Shown one piece after another: positions 52,750-61,015 of a stretch of DNA of 64,000 nt. The translations under genes and the position numbers were made by a program. Source of the stretch: Paenibacillus albidus (lineage in GTDB: Bacteria; Bacillota; Bacilli; Paenibacillales; Paenibacillaceae); NCBI RefSeq assembly GCF_014644435.1, contig NZ_BMKR01000028.1:29240-93239 (forward strand). The letters run 5' to 3'. Under the pieces are notes generated by a model. That model was not told the origin of the DNA and did no database searches. It worked only from the letters and a program-made list of their open reading frames with translations. Each line of letters begins with the position of its first letter. Position 1 is the first letter of the stretch.

Positions 52750-53910
52750 ATGATGAATTCATTGTATTTGCGCAAGGAGGGGCTGTCCCGCAGACAGTCC
52801 AGTTGGGATCAAACGGGAGGCAACCGGGATTTCATCGTTATAGAAGCAGGCCAAACTGCAGCTATTGCTGAAATTGAGGGTTCCGGCATCATACAGCATA
52901 TCTGGATGACCATAGCGGCCCAAAATAAATATGCATTCCGCAAAGTGCTGATCCGCATGTACTGGGACGGGGAGGATAAGCCCAGTGTGGAGTCTCCGGT
53001 AGGGGATTTCTTCGGTGTCGGGCATGGGGTCGCCAGCCATTATGTCTCCATGCCGCTTAATATGATTACAACCAAGGGTGTGATTGAGGACAAAGCGGCG
53101 ATGAACTGTTTTTTTGAAATGCCTTTCCGCAATAGCGCCAGAATTGAGATCATCAATGAATGTGAAGACGACATAGTGCTGTACTTCTATGTGGATTATG
53201 TGGAAAAGCAAATTGCGGAGGACAGCTTCTACTTTCACGCTTCCTGGCGCCGGGAGAATCCTACGCAAGGAACGGTCGACCTTTCGGCATTGAAGTTGGA
53301 GCATGACAATCAGGACAAGGCCAATTATGCCGATCAGAAGGTGTATGAGCTTAAGAATCTGACCGGTGAGGACAACTATGTGCTTATGGATGCGGTAGGG
53401 GAAGGCCACTATGTGGGCTGCAACCTCAGCATTGACCATCTAAATCCAATGCCGGGTTTCAGCTGGCCGGGTGAAGGGGACGACATGTTCTTCATCGATG
53501 GCGAGCCGTGGCCGCCCCGCCTGCATGGTACGGGAACGGAGGATTACTTCTGCGCCGCCTGGGGATATCCTTCCGGCAAATATGACAGCCCTTATCACGG
53601 AATATCGCTGTATGCACCGATCCGTGGCAACGGGGATGCCTGGAGAGAGAGCAATACCATTCTGTTCAATGACTACTCAGGCAAAATAACACAGTACCGG
53701 TTCCATATTGTGGACCCTGTTATCTTCAGAGAGTCGCTGCGCTTCAGCATTGAGCATGGCCACGGGAATTCCCAGTCCAATGACTATTCTTCCGTAGCTT
53801 ACTGGTATCAGCGTGAGCCTCACAAGGCCTTCCCCGAGATGCTGCCTGTAACCCTGCGGCTGCCGATCCCCGAGAAGGACAGCGCGAAGCAGTTCTACCG
53901 GACCTTCTGA
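52750..53910 (+). CDS. GH172 (DUF2961) family glycoside hydrolase, intact
   Basis: 386 residues without signal peptide; AGAAGGAG lies upstream of the tandem ATGs at 52750/52753. Landmarks are IEGSGIIQHIWMT, LIRMYWDGEDKPSVESPVGDFFG, PGEGDDMFFIDGE and HGTGTEDYFCAAWGYP, with the Glu residues of the last two as candidate catalytic residues. It is the third GH172 gene here and differs clearly from that at 20067. It probably processes the sugar brought in by the importer before it; no other enzyme lies in this operon. Confidence 0.88.
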   Translation: MMNSLYLRKEGLSRRQSSWDQTGGNRDFIVIEAGQTAAIAEIEGSGIIQHIWMTIAAQNKYAFRKVLIRMYWDGEDKPSVESPVGDFFGVGHGVASHYVSMPLNMITTKGVIEDKAAMNCFFEMPFRNSARIEIINECEDDIVLYFYVDYVEKQIAEDSFYFHASWRRENPTQGTVDLSALKLEHDNQDKANYADQKVYELKNLTGEDNYVLMDAVGEGHYVGCNLSIDHLNPMPGFSWPGEGDDMFFIDGEPWPPRLHGTGTEDYFCAAWGYPSGKYDSPYHGISLYAPIRGNGDAWRESNTILFNDYSGKITQYRFHIVDPVIFRESLRFSIEHGHGNSQSNDYSSVAYWYQREPHKAFPEMLPVTLRLPIPEKDSAKQFYRTF

Positions 53911-53980
53911 TCCGGGAGCCAGAGCCGGAGCTGGTTCAGACGGGCGATGAACAACCGGGTCCTTAGTGAATGATTCTGCA

Positions 53981-54017
53981 AAAGCAGCGATTCTCTGTCC
54001 TAGAGAATCGCTGCTTT
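53981..54017 (+). terminator. Terminator after the GH172 gene
   Basis: AAAGCAGCGATTCTCT and AGAGAATCGCTGCTTT form a perfect 16-bp stem with a 5-nt loop. The flanking A and T tracts are short. Confidence 0.8.
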
Positions 54018-54135
54018 GTGCTGTGCTCAACTGCTGCTTAAGAATAGCTCTCTGAACAACCTACATAATAGCTCTCGGGCCATCTGCCCGCTGCGATCCT
54101 GCTTGTTCTTTTGCTGATGCGGACTACAGAGCCGT

Positions 54136-54310
54136 TATATTGCTCAAAACCTCTATTTTGTGGGGAACGCGGACTCAGGAGACGTTATTTGGGATCGAAC
54201 GTGGTTTATTAGGGAGAATGGGCGCAATAACGTATTCTCTGTCCGGATACAATGGCTGAACAGGAGGATTCCGGGAAATAAGGTCTCCTGTGTCCGGATC
54301 GACCGGGGAT
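54136..54310. repeat. Intergenic repeat family B, copy 2
   Basis: Contains CGGACTCAGGAGACGTTA, AATAACGTATTCTCTGTCCG and AAGGTCTCCTGTGTCCGGAT, related to words at 14085-14255. The 53911-54642 gap otherwise holds terminators and the acoA control region. Confidence 0.45.
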
Positions 54311-54416
54311 TAAGGATAATTCCACTTAGGCCTTGCTTATCGTAATAGAAGGATGTGGCATGGGATCTTTTCCTTTGCTGTGGAGAAGTTTTGGATTATA
54401 GGAGGAATTATAAGGA

Positions 54417-54479
54417 TTCCCGTTCCGGGAAACTTCCCATAATGGGAAAATCGTCGCACACTCTTTCCCTCTTTGGGAA
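54417..54479 (+). promoter_or_regulatory. Three TTCCC-N5-GGGAA inverted repeats, candidate AcoR binding sites
   Basis: Perfect sites lie at 54417-54431, 54434-54448 and 54465-54479, with centres 17 and 31 bp apart. They lie about 140-190 bp upstream of the expected start from the -24/-12 promoter, the usual range for enhancer sites of sigma-54 activators such as AcoR. The binding link is inferred. Confidence 0.6.
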
Positions 54480-54492
54480 AGGGTGTTTTTTT
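54458..54492 (+). terminator. Hairpin with T-run, overlapping the third inverted repeat
   Basis: ACACTCTTTCCC pairs with GGGAAAGGGTGT around five bases and is followed by seven T. It has the form of a terminator and could insulate acoA from upstream reading. Confidence 0.65.
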
Positions 54493-54585
54493 GCAGCTGC
54501 CGCTCAGTCGGCCGGATAGTCCATCTGACGGCTGTAATTCCAGGAAACCGGCATGAAAAAAATAAAAATAGAGAATTCAGCAAAG

Positions 54586-54602
54586 TTGGCACGGAATTTG
54601 CT
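54586..54602 (+). promoter_or_regulatory. Sigma-54 (-24/-12) promoter of the aco operon
   Basis: TTGGCACGGAATTTGCT matches the consensus TTGGCACG-N4-TTGCT with the GG and GC elements 10 bp apart. Transcription should begin near 54613, before the chosen acoA start. The sigma factor (rpoN) and activator (acoR) genes lie in the same window. Confidence 0.92.
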
Positions 54603-54642
54603 TGTTATAGAGGTGAGGGCCAAATCAAGAGGAGGGATTCAC

Positions 54643-55629
54643 TTGCGTATTTCAAAAGAATTGCTTAGCGGGATGTACCGGAAGATGCAGAGTATCAGGA
54701 AATTTGAAAAGACTGCATCCACCTTTTTTGCGGAAGGTAAAATACCGGGCTTTGTCCATCTGTACATCGGGGAAGAAGCCATCGCTGTTGGGGCATGCGC
54801 CAATCTGCGGGATGACGATTATATTACGAGCACCCACCGGGGGCATGGACATATCGTGGCCAAAGGCGGGAATCTGAAATATATGATGGCAGAATTGTTC
54901 GGCAAGGAAACCGGCTATTGCAAAGGCAAAGGCGGCTCGATGCATATCGCAGACGCGGAGCTTGGCATACTCGGAGCCAACGGAATTGTTGGCGCGGGCC
55001 ATCTGATTGCCACCGGGGCAGCGTGGAGCGCGCAATACAGAGGGAGCGACCAGGTCAGTGTGTGTTTTTTCGGTGATGCTTCCACGAATCAGAGTACGTT
55101 TCATGAAGCGATGAATCTGGCGAGCCTATGGAAGCTGCCGGTTATTTTTGTATGCGAGAACAATCTGTATGGGATATCGGTCAGCCAGGCCAGACATCAG
55201 ACCATTAAGGACATTGCCAAACGTGCCGAGGGCTATTGCATGCCTTCCCTTACGGCTGACGGCAACGATGTGGTTACGGTGTACGAACATGTGCAAGAGG
55301 CGGTACAGCGGGCGAGAAATGGTGAAGGCCCTACCTTGCTGGAATTCAAAACATACAGACAGCATGGCCACTTTGAAGGTGATCCCGGAGCTTACAGACC
55401 GAAGGAAGAAGTGGAGGCCTGGCTGCAAAAGGACCCGATTCCCAGATTTGAGAAGTACCTTACGGAGAACAAGCTGATGACGGCGGAAGAGTTGAAGCAG
55501 ATTGAGGCTGAGGTGGACGGGGAGATTCAGGAGGCGCTTGATTTCGCTTTTGCCAGCGATTATCCGGCCCTGGAATCTTCGGTTCAAGGTATTTATTCCG
55601 ATATCATTGAGGAGGCGCGCAGCAGATGA
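54643..55629 (+). CDS. acoA: Acetoin dehydrogenase E1 component, alpha subunit
   Basis: 328 residues from TTG 54643, chosen because GAGGAGGG lies 6 nt upstream and the ATG at 54553 is upstream of the sigma-54 promoter. The thiamine diphosphate motif is GDASTNQSTFHEAMNLASLW ending in NN; TSTHRGHGH-like sequence (ITSTHRGHGH) and KGKGGSMH are typical of E1 alpha. With AcoB it cleaves acetoin and passes the acetyl group to lipoyl-AcoC. It is the first gene of the aco operon. Confidence 0.95.
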   Translation: MRISKELLSGMYRKMQSIRKFEKTASTFFAEGKIPGFVHLYIGEEAIAVGACANLRDDDYITSTHRGHGHIVAKGGNLKYMMAELFGKETGYCKGKGGSMHIADAELGILGANGIVGAGHLIATGAAWSAQYRGSDQVSVCFFGDASTNQSTFHEAMNLASLWKLPVIFVCENNLYGISVSQARHQTIKDIAKRAEGYCMPSLTADGNDVVTVYEHVQEAVQRARNGEGPTLLEFKTYRQHGHFEGDPGAYRPKEEVEAWLQKDPIPRFEKYLTENKLMTAEELKQIEAEVDGEIQEALDFAFASDYPALESSVQGIYSDIIEEARSR

Positions 55630-56597
55630 GAAAAATGACCTATGGTGAAGGAATCCGTGAAGGCTTGCGCAGCAAAATGCTGGAGGACCCAAATGTGGTA
55701 TTGCTTGGGGAGGATGTCGGGCCATACGGCGGAACCTTTGGGGTAACGAAGGGGCTTTGGGAGCAATTTGGCGAAGAGCGGGTCCGTGATACTCCGATTT
55801 CCGAAGGAATTATTGTGGGGGCTTCCGTCGGAGCGGCCGCAACAGGGCTGAGACCCGTGGCCGAGCTGATGTTCATTGACTTTCTGACTTTTGGCATGGA
55901 CGGACTGGTAAATCAGGCTGCGAAGATGAGATATATGTTCGGCGGCAAAATCTCCGTGCCGCTCGTACTGCGGCTGCCGGCAGGCGGTGGAATCAGTGCG
56001 GGAGCACAGCATTCCGGGTCGCTGGAGGCCTGGGTTACACATGTTCCGGGGCTCAAGGTGGTCTATCCTTCCAACGCCCAGGATGCCTGGGGGCTGATGC
56101 TGACCGCGATTGAAGATGACAATCCGGTGGTGTATATCGAGAGCAAGGTTCTGTATTCGAAAAAATTTCAGGTGGACGATACGGTTGCCGCTATTCCTTT
56201 TGGCGTAGCCAGCGTCAAGAGGGAAGGAAGCGACGTGTCCATTATAACGTACGGCAAGCAAGTAGAGGATGCGCTTAGCGCCGCGAAAGCACTGGCTGAG
56301 GAGGGCATTGAAGCAGAGGTTATTGATCTGCGTTCGCTGTATCCGCTGGACAAAGAGGCGATATTCGCATCAGTTGCCAAAACGCACCGGGCGCTTGTTG
56401 TCACTGAAGAAGTGAAGCGGGGCGGGTTCGGGGGCGAACTGTCCGCCATGATCTCGGAGCTGTGTTTTGACGAATTGGATGCTCCTGTTGTCCGAATCGG
56501 CGCACTGAATACCCCCGTCCCTTATTCTCCGGCGCTGGAAGCCTATGTGCTGCCAAATACAGAAGATATTATTCAGGGCATTAAGAGCATGTTCTGA
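55626..56597 (+). CDS. acoB: Acetoin dehydrogenase E1 component, beta subunit
   Basis: 323 residues; ATG 55626 overlaps acoA by 4 bp. Landmarks are VVLLGEDVGPYGGTFGVTKG, RDTPISEGIIVGASVGAA, GGISAGAQHSGSLEAW and the C-terminal transketolase domain (EVIDLRSLYPLDKEAI). It completes the alpha2-beta2 E1 enzyme. Confidence 0.96.
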   Translation: MRKMTYGEGIREGLRSKMLEDPNVVLLGEDVGPYGGTFGVTKGLWEQFGEERVRDTPISEGIIVGASVGAAATGLRPVAELMFIDFLTFGMDGLVNQAAKMRYMFGGKISVPLVLRLPAGGGISAGAQHSGSLEAWVTHVPGLKVVYPSNAQDAWGLMLTAIEDDNPVVYIESKVLYSKKFQVDDTVAAIPFGVASVKREGSDVSIITYGKQVEDALSAAKALAEEGIEAEVIDLRSLYPLDKEAIFASVAKTHRALVVTEEVKRGGFGGELSAMISELCFDELDAPVVRIGALNTPVPYSPALEAYVLPNTEDIIQGIKSMF

Positions 56598-56641
56598 TGA
56601 GGCTCAGGAAACGTCAATATGCAAACTAGCGGAGGTGCACA

Positions 56642-57970
56642 ATGGCTGAACTTATCGTTATGCCCAAATTAGGGCTTACCATGACCGAAGGTACGATCTC
56701 CAATTGGCGAAAAGCCGAAGGGGACACCGTAGCCCAAGGAGACATTCTGTTTGATGTGGAAACGGACAAAATTTCCAATGAAGTTGAAGCAAAGCTTGGC
56801 GGTGTGCTGCGGAAAATCATTGTAGAGGAAGGCACTGTGGACATCTTCCAGCCGGTAGCCGTCATCGGCGATGCCAATGAGGACATTTCCGCTCTGCTTG
56901 GCGGCGGCGTGATGCCGGTGGCTGAGCAGGTCGGAACTCCGGCTGATGCCGGGGCGGCCGCTGCCACTGCCGGTGAAGCGTCTGTTCATGCTGCCAGTGG
57001 CAGAATCAAGGCTTCGCCGTACGCCAAGAAGACTGCTGCAGGGTTGTCCGTTGACCTGCAGCAGGTGAAAGGGACCGGGCCGCAGGGTCGAATTACCGAA
57101 GGAGATGTGCGCAAGTATGCGATAGAAGGCGGCAGCGGAGCTGCTCCCAAAGTGAAAATATCCCCCGCAGCGGCCAAGGAAGCAGCGGCCCTTGGTATTG
57201 ATCCTTCCGGGCTCCATAAAGAAGGAAGAATTATGAAGGAGGACATCCGCTCCATCGCAGCAGCCTCCAGTCAGACTGCGGTGCAGGCTGCCGTGCAGGA
57301 GGTCAAACGCGTGCCGATGAACAGCATGCGCAAAATCATCGCCAAACGGATGCTGGAAAGCCAGGCGGTTTCTCCGGCCGTGACCTACAATATGAAGCTG
57401 GATACAACCGCCTTGGGTGCGCTGAGACAGCAGTTGAAGGATACACTAAAGGTTACGTATACAGATCTGCTGGTCAGTATTGTTGCCAGATCTCTGCTGG
57501 AGTTTCCGCTCCTGAACTGTTCTATTGAAGGAACCGAGCTTGTTATGCGGAATTATGTCAACATCGGTGTAGCCGTGGGGCTGGAGGAGGGACTTGTTGT
57601 CCCTGTGGTCAAGAACGCCTACCAAAAAGGGTTGGCTGAAATATCGCAGGATGTGAAGCGGCTGGCGGCAGGAGCGAGAAGCAACACTTTGACCTCCGAT
57701 GACTTGACGGGAGGAACCTTTACTATAACTAATCTGGGGATGTACGGCATGGAGTCCTTCTCACCGATTATCAATCAACCGGAGGTTGCTATTCTGGGTG
57801 TCAATGCCATCGTGGATACTCCGGTCGCGATTAATGGAGAGATTATCATCAGACCCTTGATGAACATTAGCCTGACTGCTGACCATAGAGCTGTGGATGG
57901 GGCGGTTGCGGCGCAATTTATGCAAAAAATCAAGGCCTATGTAGAGAATCCGGCGCTGCTGCTGCTGTGA
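56642..57970 (+). CDS. acoC: Acetoin dehydrogenase E2 component, dihydrolipoamide acetyltransferase
   Basis: 442 residues. The N-terminal lipoyl domain carries the modified Lys in DVETDKISNEVEA (about residue 43). Two peripheral-subunit-binding-like stretches follow: SPYAKKTAAGLSVDLQQVKG and SPAAAKEAAALGIDPSGLHK. The catalytic domain ends with DHRAVDGAVAAQF, containing the active-site His and Asp. GGAGGTG lies upstream of ATG 56642. It moves the acetyl group to CoA and forms the core of the complex. Confidence 0.95.
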   Translation: MAELIVMPKLGLTMTEGTISNWRKAEGDTVAQGDILFDVETDKISNEVEAKLGGVLRKIIVEEGTVDIFQPVAVIGDANEDISALLGGGVMPVAEQVGTPADAGAAAATAGEASVHAASGRIKASPYAKKTAAGLSVDLQQVKGTGPQGRITEGDVRKYAIEGGSGAAPKVKISPAAAKEAAALGIDPSGLHKEGRIMKEDIRSIAAASSQTAVQAAVQEVKRVPMNSMRKIIAKRMLESQAVSPAVTYNMKLDTTALGALRQQLKDTLKVTYTDLLVSIVARSLLEFPLLNCSIEGTELVMRNYVNIGVAVGLEEGLVVPVVKNAYQKGLAEISQDVKRLAAGARSNTLTSDDLTGGTFTITNLGMYGMESFSPIINQPEVAILGVNAIVDTPVAINGEIIIRPLMNISLTADHRAVDGAVAAQFMQKIKAYVENPALLLL

Positions 57971-57987
57971 GAAGGCCTATGCTAGCC

Positions 57988-58121
57988 AAACTTAGACGTA
58001 TGCTTCCGGAGCGAGTTTGTATGAAGTTAATCAATGGAGCGTATGCTTACAAAACTTAGGCGTATGCTTCCGGAGCGAGTTTTGTGTGAAGTTAATCAAA
58101 GGAGCGTATACTCACAAAACT
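57988..58121 (+). repeat. Tandem 64-bp direct repeat between acoC and acoL
   Basis: Two nearly identical units begin with AAACTTAG at 57988 and 58052, share CGTATGCTTCCGGAGCGAGT and AAGTTAATCAA, and a partial third start lies just before the acoL ribosome site. Confidence 0.85.
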
Positions 58122-58137
58122 TTTAGGGGGAGAAACC

Positions 58138-59526
58138 ATGAGGATCGTTGTGCTTGGAGGCGGCCCGGGCGGTTATGTGGCTGCCATACGGGCTGCGCAA
58201 TTGGGAGCGGAAGTTACACTTGTGGAGAAGAAGGCTTTGGGCGGGACCTGTCTTAATGTCGGCTGTATACCAACCAAGGTACTGCTTCATACCACGGAGC
58301 TGTACACACATCTGAAGCGGGAGGGCAAGGAGCTTGGCATTGAGACGGCGGAGGTTTCAGTGAACTGGGGCCAGCTGCAGAAACGCAAAGATAAGATCAT
58401 CAGAATGAACACTGGCGGCATCGAGGCGCTGCTCAAAAAAAACAAGATTGCCAAGCTAAGCGGCTCCGGCAAATTTATCAGTGGCCGTGAGCTGGAAGTA
58501 ACCGCAGCAGATGGCAGTGTCCGCATACTTGGATTCGACCGGGCGATTATTGCTACCGGTTCAGAGCCATCGATCGTGCCTATTCCCGGCATAGAGCTGG
58601 AAGGGGTTGTTACAAGCGATCAAGCACTCTCGCTTCCTGCGGTACCGGAGAGCCTTTGCATTATTGGCGGAGGGGTGATCGGCTGTGAGTTTGCCAGTGT
58701 GTACAGCAGCCTGGGCTGCAAGGTTACGATTGTCGAGATGCTGCCTGAACTAATTGCAGTTATGGACCGTGATATTGTGCAATGCCTGCGGAAGGAATTT
58801 GCAGGTTCCGGCATTGAGGTCCACACAGAGACCAAAGTGGAGAGAATCGAACAGACGGAGGCAGGACTGCGGGTAGTCACCTCCTCCGGAAACGGCAATC
58901 ATGTTATAGAAGCGGATAAAGTGCTGCTGTCCATCGGCCGGAGGCCGGTGACTGCGGGTCTGGGGCTGGAGAACATCGGTGTGGAGATCAAACGGGGGGC
59001 AATTGAGGTCAACCGGAATATGGAAACCTGCATACCGGGCATCTACGCTATCGGGGATTGCAACGGAGGAATCATGCTGGCGCACGTAGCCTCCGCTGAA
59101 GGGGTTATTGCTGCAGAAGCGATCATGGGTGAACCCTCACCCATTGATTTCAGAACGGTGCCTTCCTGTGTCTACACACGGCCTGAACTGGCATCCGTGG
59201 GGCTTACGGAGGAGGAGGCCAAACAGCAGGGATTCCAGGTGAAGACCGGAGTATTTCCGCTTCAAGCCAATGCCAAGTCCATGATTATGGGCGAGAGCAG
59301 CGGGCTGGTGAAGTACGTCGTTGACGCCGGCAACGATGAAATTCTGGGGCTGCACATTGCCGGACCGCGGGCAACGGACATCATTGTGGAAGGGGCGCTG
59401 GCGATTCGCCTTGAAGCCACACTGGATGAGCTTGTGACTACCATTCATGCCCATCCCACGGTTGCAGAAGCGTTGCACGAAGCCGCACACGCCGTTCATA
59501 ACCGTGCCATTCATCTTCATGTTTAA
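58138..59526 (+). CDS. acoL: Acetoin dehydrogenase E3 component, dihydrolipoamide dehydrogenase
   Basis: 462 residues. FAD-binding VLGGGPGGYVAAIRAAQLG, redox-active disulphide GGTCLNVGCIPTK, NAD-binding GGGVIGCEFASVYSSLG, second FAD contact YAIGDCNGG and catalytic His in HAHPTVAEALHEAAH are all present. AGGGGGAG precedes ATG 58138. There is no fused lipoyl domain. It reoxidises the lipoyl group of AcoC with NAD. Confidence 0.96.
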   Translation: MRIVVLGGGPGGYVAAIRAAQLGAEVTLVEKKALGGTCLNVGCIPTKVLLHTTELYTHLKREGKELGIETAEVSVNWGQLQKRKDKIIRMNTGGIEALLKKNKIAKLSGSGKFISGRELEVTAADGSVRILGFDRAIIATGSEPSIVPIPGIELEGVVTSDQALSLPAVPESLCIIGGGVIGCEFASVYSSLGCKVTIVEMLPELIAVMDRDIVQCLRKEFAGSGIEVHTETKVERIEQTEAGLRVVTSSGNGNHVIEADKVLLSIGRRPVTAGLGLENIGVEIKRGAIEVNRNMETCIPGIYAIGDCNGGIMLAHVASAEGVIAAEAIMGEPSPIDFRTVPSCVYTRPELASVGLTEEEAKQQGFQVKTGVFPLQANAKSMIMGESSGLVKYVVDAGNDEILGLHIAGPRATDIIVEGALAIRLEATLDELVTTIHAHPTVAEALHEAAHAVHNRAIHLHV

Positions 59527-59651
59527 CGAATAGCCTTCAAATCTCCAGGGCAAATTCAAATACGATGAACAGAGTATGCCGATCCCTTAATTCCCTGCGG
59601 ATTGTCATACTAAGTTCATCTTATTTGTCTTTATTGAATGTTATGGGGTTT

Positions 59652-59680
59652 TATAATAGAGAGAGATGTAAGCGTATACA
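59652..59680 (+). promoter_or_regulatory. rpoN promoter -10 with downstream cre-like site
   Basis: TATAAT (59652-59657) has no strong -35. TGTAAGCGTATACA (59667-59680) matches the CcpA cre consensus at 13 of 14 positions and would cover the first transcribed bases. In Bacillus subtilis CcpA represses sigL by blocking transcription at a cre site, so similar control is likely here. Confidence 0.65.
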
Positions 59681-59697
59681 AAAAAAGGAGTGGGCAT

Positions 59698-60984
59698 ATG
59701 AGGCTTGCTTTGGATACCAAGCAGCGAATGGGTTTGTCTCCCGGGCTGCTGCAATCTGTTGAGGTGCTGCAAATGGACTCCCAGGAGCTGGGCCAATATG
59801 TGGAGCGGCTGGCTGAGGAAAACCCGCTGATTGAGGTTCAATATTCAATAGGCGGCGGCAGGGTCAAGAGCGGAAAGGGCAGTCAGCATTTGCTGCAATA
59901 TGCCGCGCGTCCCCGGCATAATCTGCAGGAGCATCTGCTGTCGCAACTAAGTCTGCTGGAACTGCCCAAGAAGGAACGGGTCATTGTGGCCTATCTGATC
60001 GGCTGCCTGGATGATACCGGGTATTTTGCGGAACGGGTGGAGGAGATTGCAGTTGAACTGGGAGTCGGCTGTCAGGATATCGAAGCCGGACTAAGATATG
60101 TTCAGTCTCTGGAGCCTTGCGGGGTCGGAGCCAGGAATTTGCAGGAATGTCTGGTGCTCCAGCTGGAGCATTCCGGCAGAATGACACCTTTATTGCGGAT
60201 GCTGATTGAACGCCATCTTGAACAATTGGGCAGCAATCAGCTGGTCCGCGTCGCCAAAGAATTGAAGACCTCCCTAAAGAGTATTCAAGAATCATACCCT
60301 ATAATTAAATCCTTAAATCCCCGCCCCGGAAATACCTTTGATCATGGGGAATCCACGGTTTACATTGTACCTGATGTGTACATTATGCGGAAGAACGGGG
60401 GCTACGAAGCCGCAGCCCATCCCTTGTCCAGCCCGCAGGTTGCGCTTGCCGAAAGCTATCAGCGCCTGTGCAGCCTGAGCGGAGACGAGGACACACGCCG
60501 CTACCTGCAGGAGAAGAACGAACAAGCAAGCTGGATCATGAAATGCCTCGAAGACCGCAAGGCAACTTTGTGCAGCGTGGCTGGTGCCATTCTGAAGCTG
60601 CAGCGGCCTTTTTTCGAAAGAGGGAAAGATTATCTGGTACCCTTGACGCTCGGCAGAATCGCTGAAGAGCTGGATCTTCATGAGTCTACGGTAAGCCGGG
60701 CGGTTCGGGGCAAATATGTGCAATGCGTATGGGGAACCTTTGAGCTGAAGTATTTTTTTCCTTCCGGAATTGCAGGTGAAGATAGCGATTGGACGCCGGA
60801 TGCCCTGAAGCGAATCATCCGTGACCTTATAGAGGGAGAAGATAAGCGGGCAGCCTACAGCGACCGCCGAATCGCTGAACTTCTGCTTGAGCAGGGGATA
60901 GTCATATCCCGCCGGACAGTTGCCAAGTACAGAGAATCCATGCGGATTGCCTCCGCCCCGGGCAGACGTGAATATCCGATTTAG
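59698..60984 (+). CDS. rpoN: RNA polymerase sigma-54 factor
   Basis: 428 residues from ATG 59698 (AAAGGAG upstream; the ATG at 59638 lies before the promoter -10). Region I begins RLALDTKQRMGLSPGLLQS and contacts activators. The core-binding region follows (about 80-250). The HTH region has LDLHESTVSRAVRGKYVQ, and the RpoN box is SRRTVAKYRE, one residue from the consensus ARRTVAKYRE. It is called sigL in Bacillus. It lies between acoL and acoR and should direct the aco promoter. Confidence 0.96.
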   Translation: MRLALDTKQRMGLSPGLLQSVEVLQMDSQELGQYVERLAEENPLIEVQYSIGGGRVKSGKGSQHLLQYAARPRHNLQEHLLSQLSLLELPKKERVIVAYLIGCLDDTGYFAERVEEIAVELGVGCQDIEAGLRYVQSLEPCGVGARNLQECLVLQLEHSGRMTPLLRMLIERHLEQLGSNQLVRVAKELKTSLKSIQESYPIIKSLNPRPGNTFDHGESTVYIVPDVYIMRKNGGYEAAAHPLSSPQVALAESYQRLCSLSGDEDTRRYLQEKNEQASWIMKCLEDRKATLCSVAGAILKLQRPFFERGKDYLVPLTLGRIAEELDLHESTVSRAVRGKYVQCVWGTFELKYFFPSGIAGEDSDWTPDALKRIIRDLIEGEDKRAAYSDRRIAELLLEQGIVISRRTVAKYRESMRIASAPGRREYPI

Positions 60985-61015
60985 ATGCTGCGGGCGAGGG
61001 AAAGGAGCAGTAGAC

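Noticed and set aside
54553..54642. Upstream ATG start for acoA
   Set aside because: The -24/-12 promoter (54586-54602) lies inside this stretch, so it cannot be translated from that promoter; a TTG with a strong ribosome site follows at 54643.
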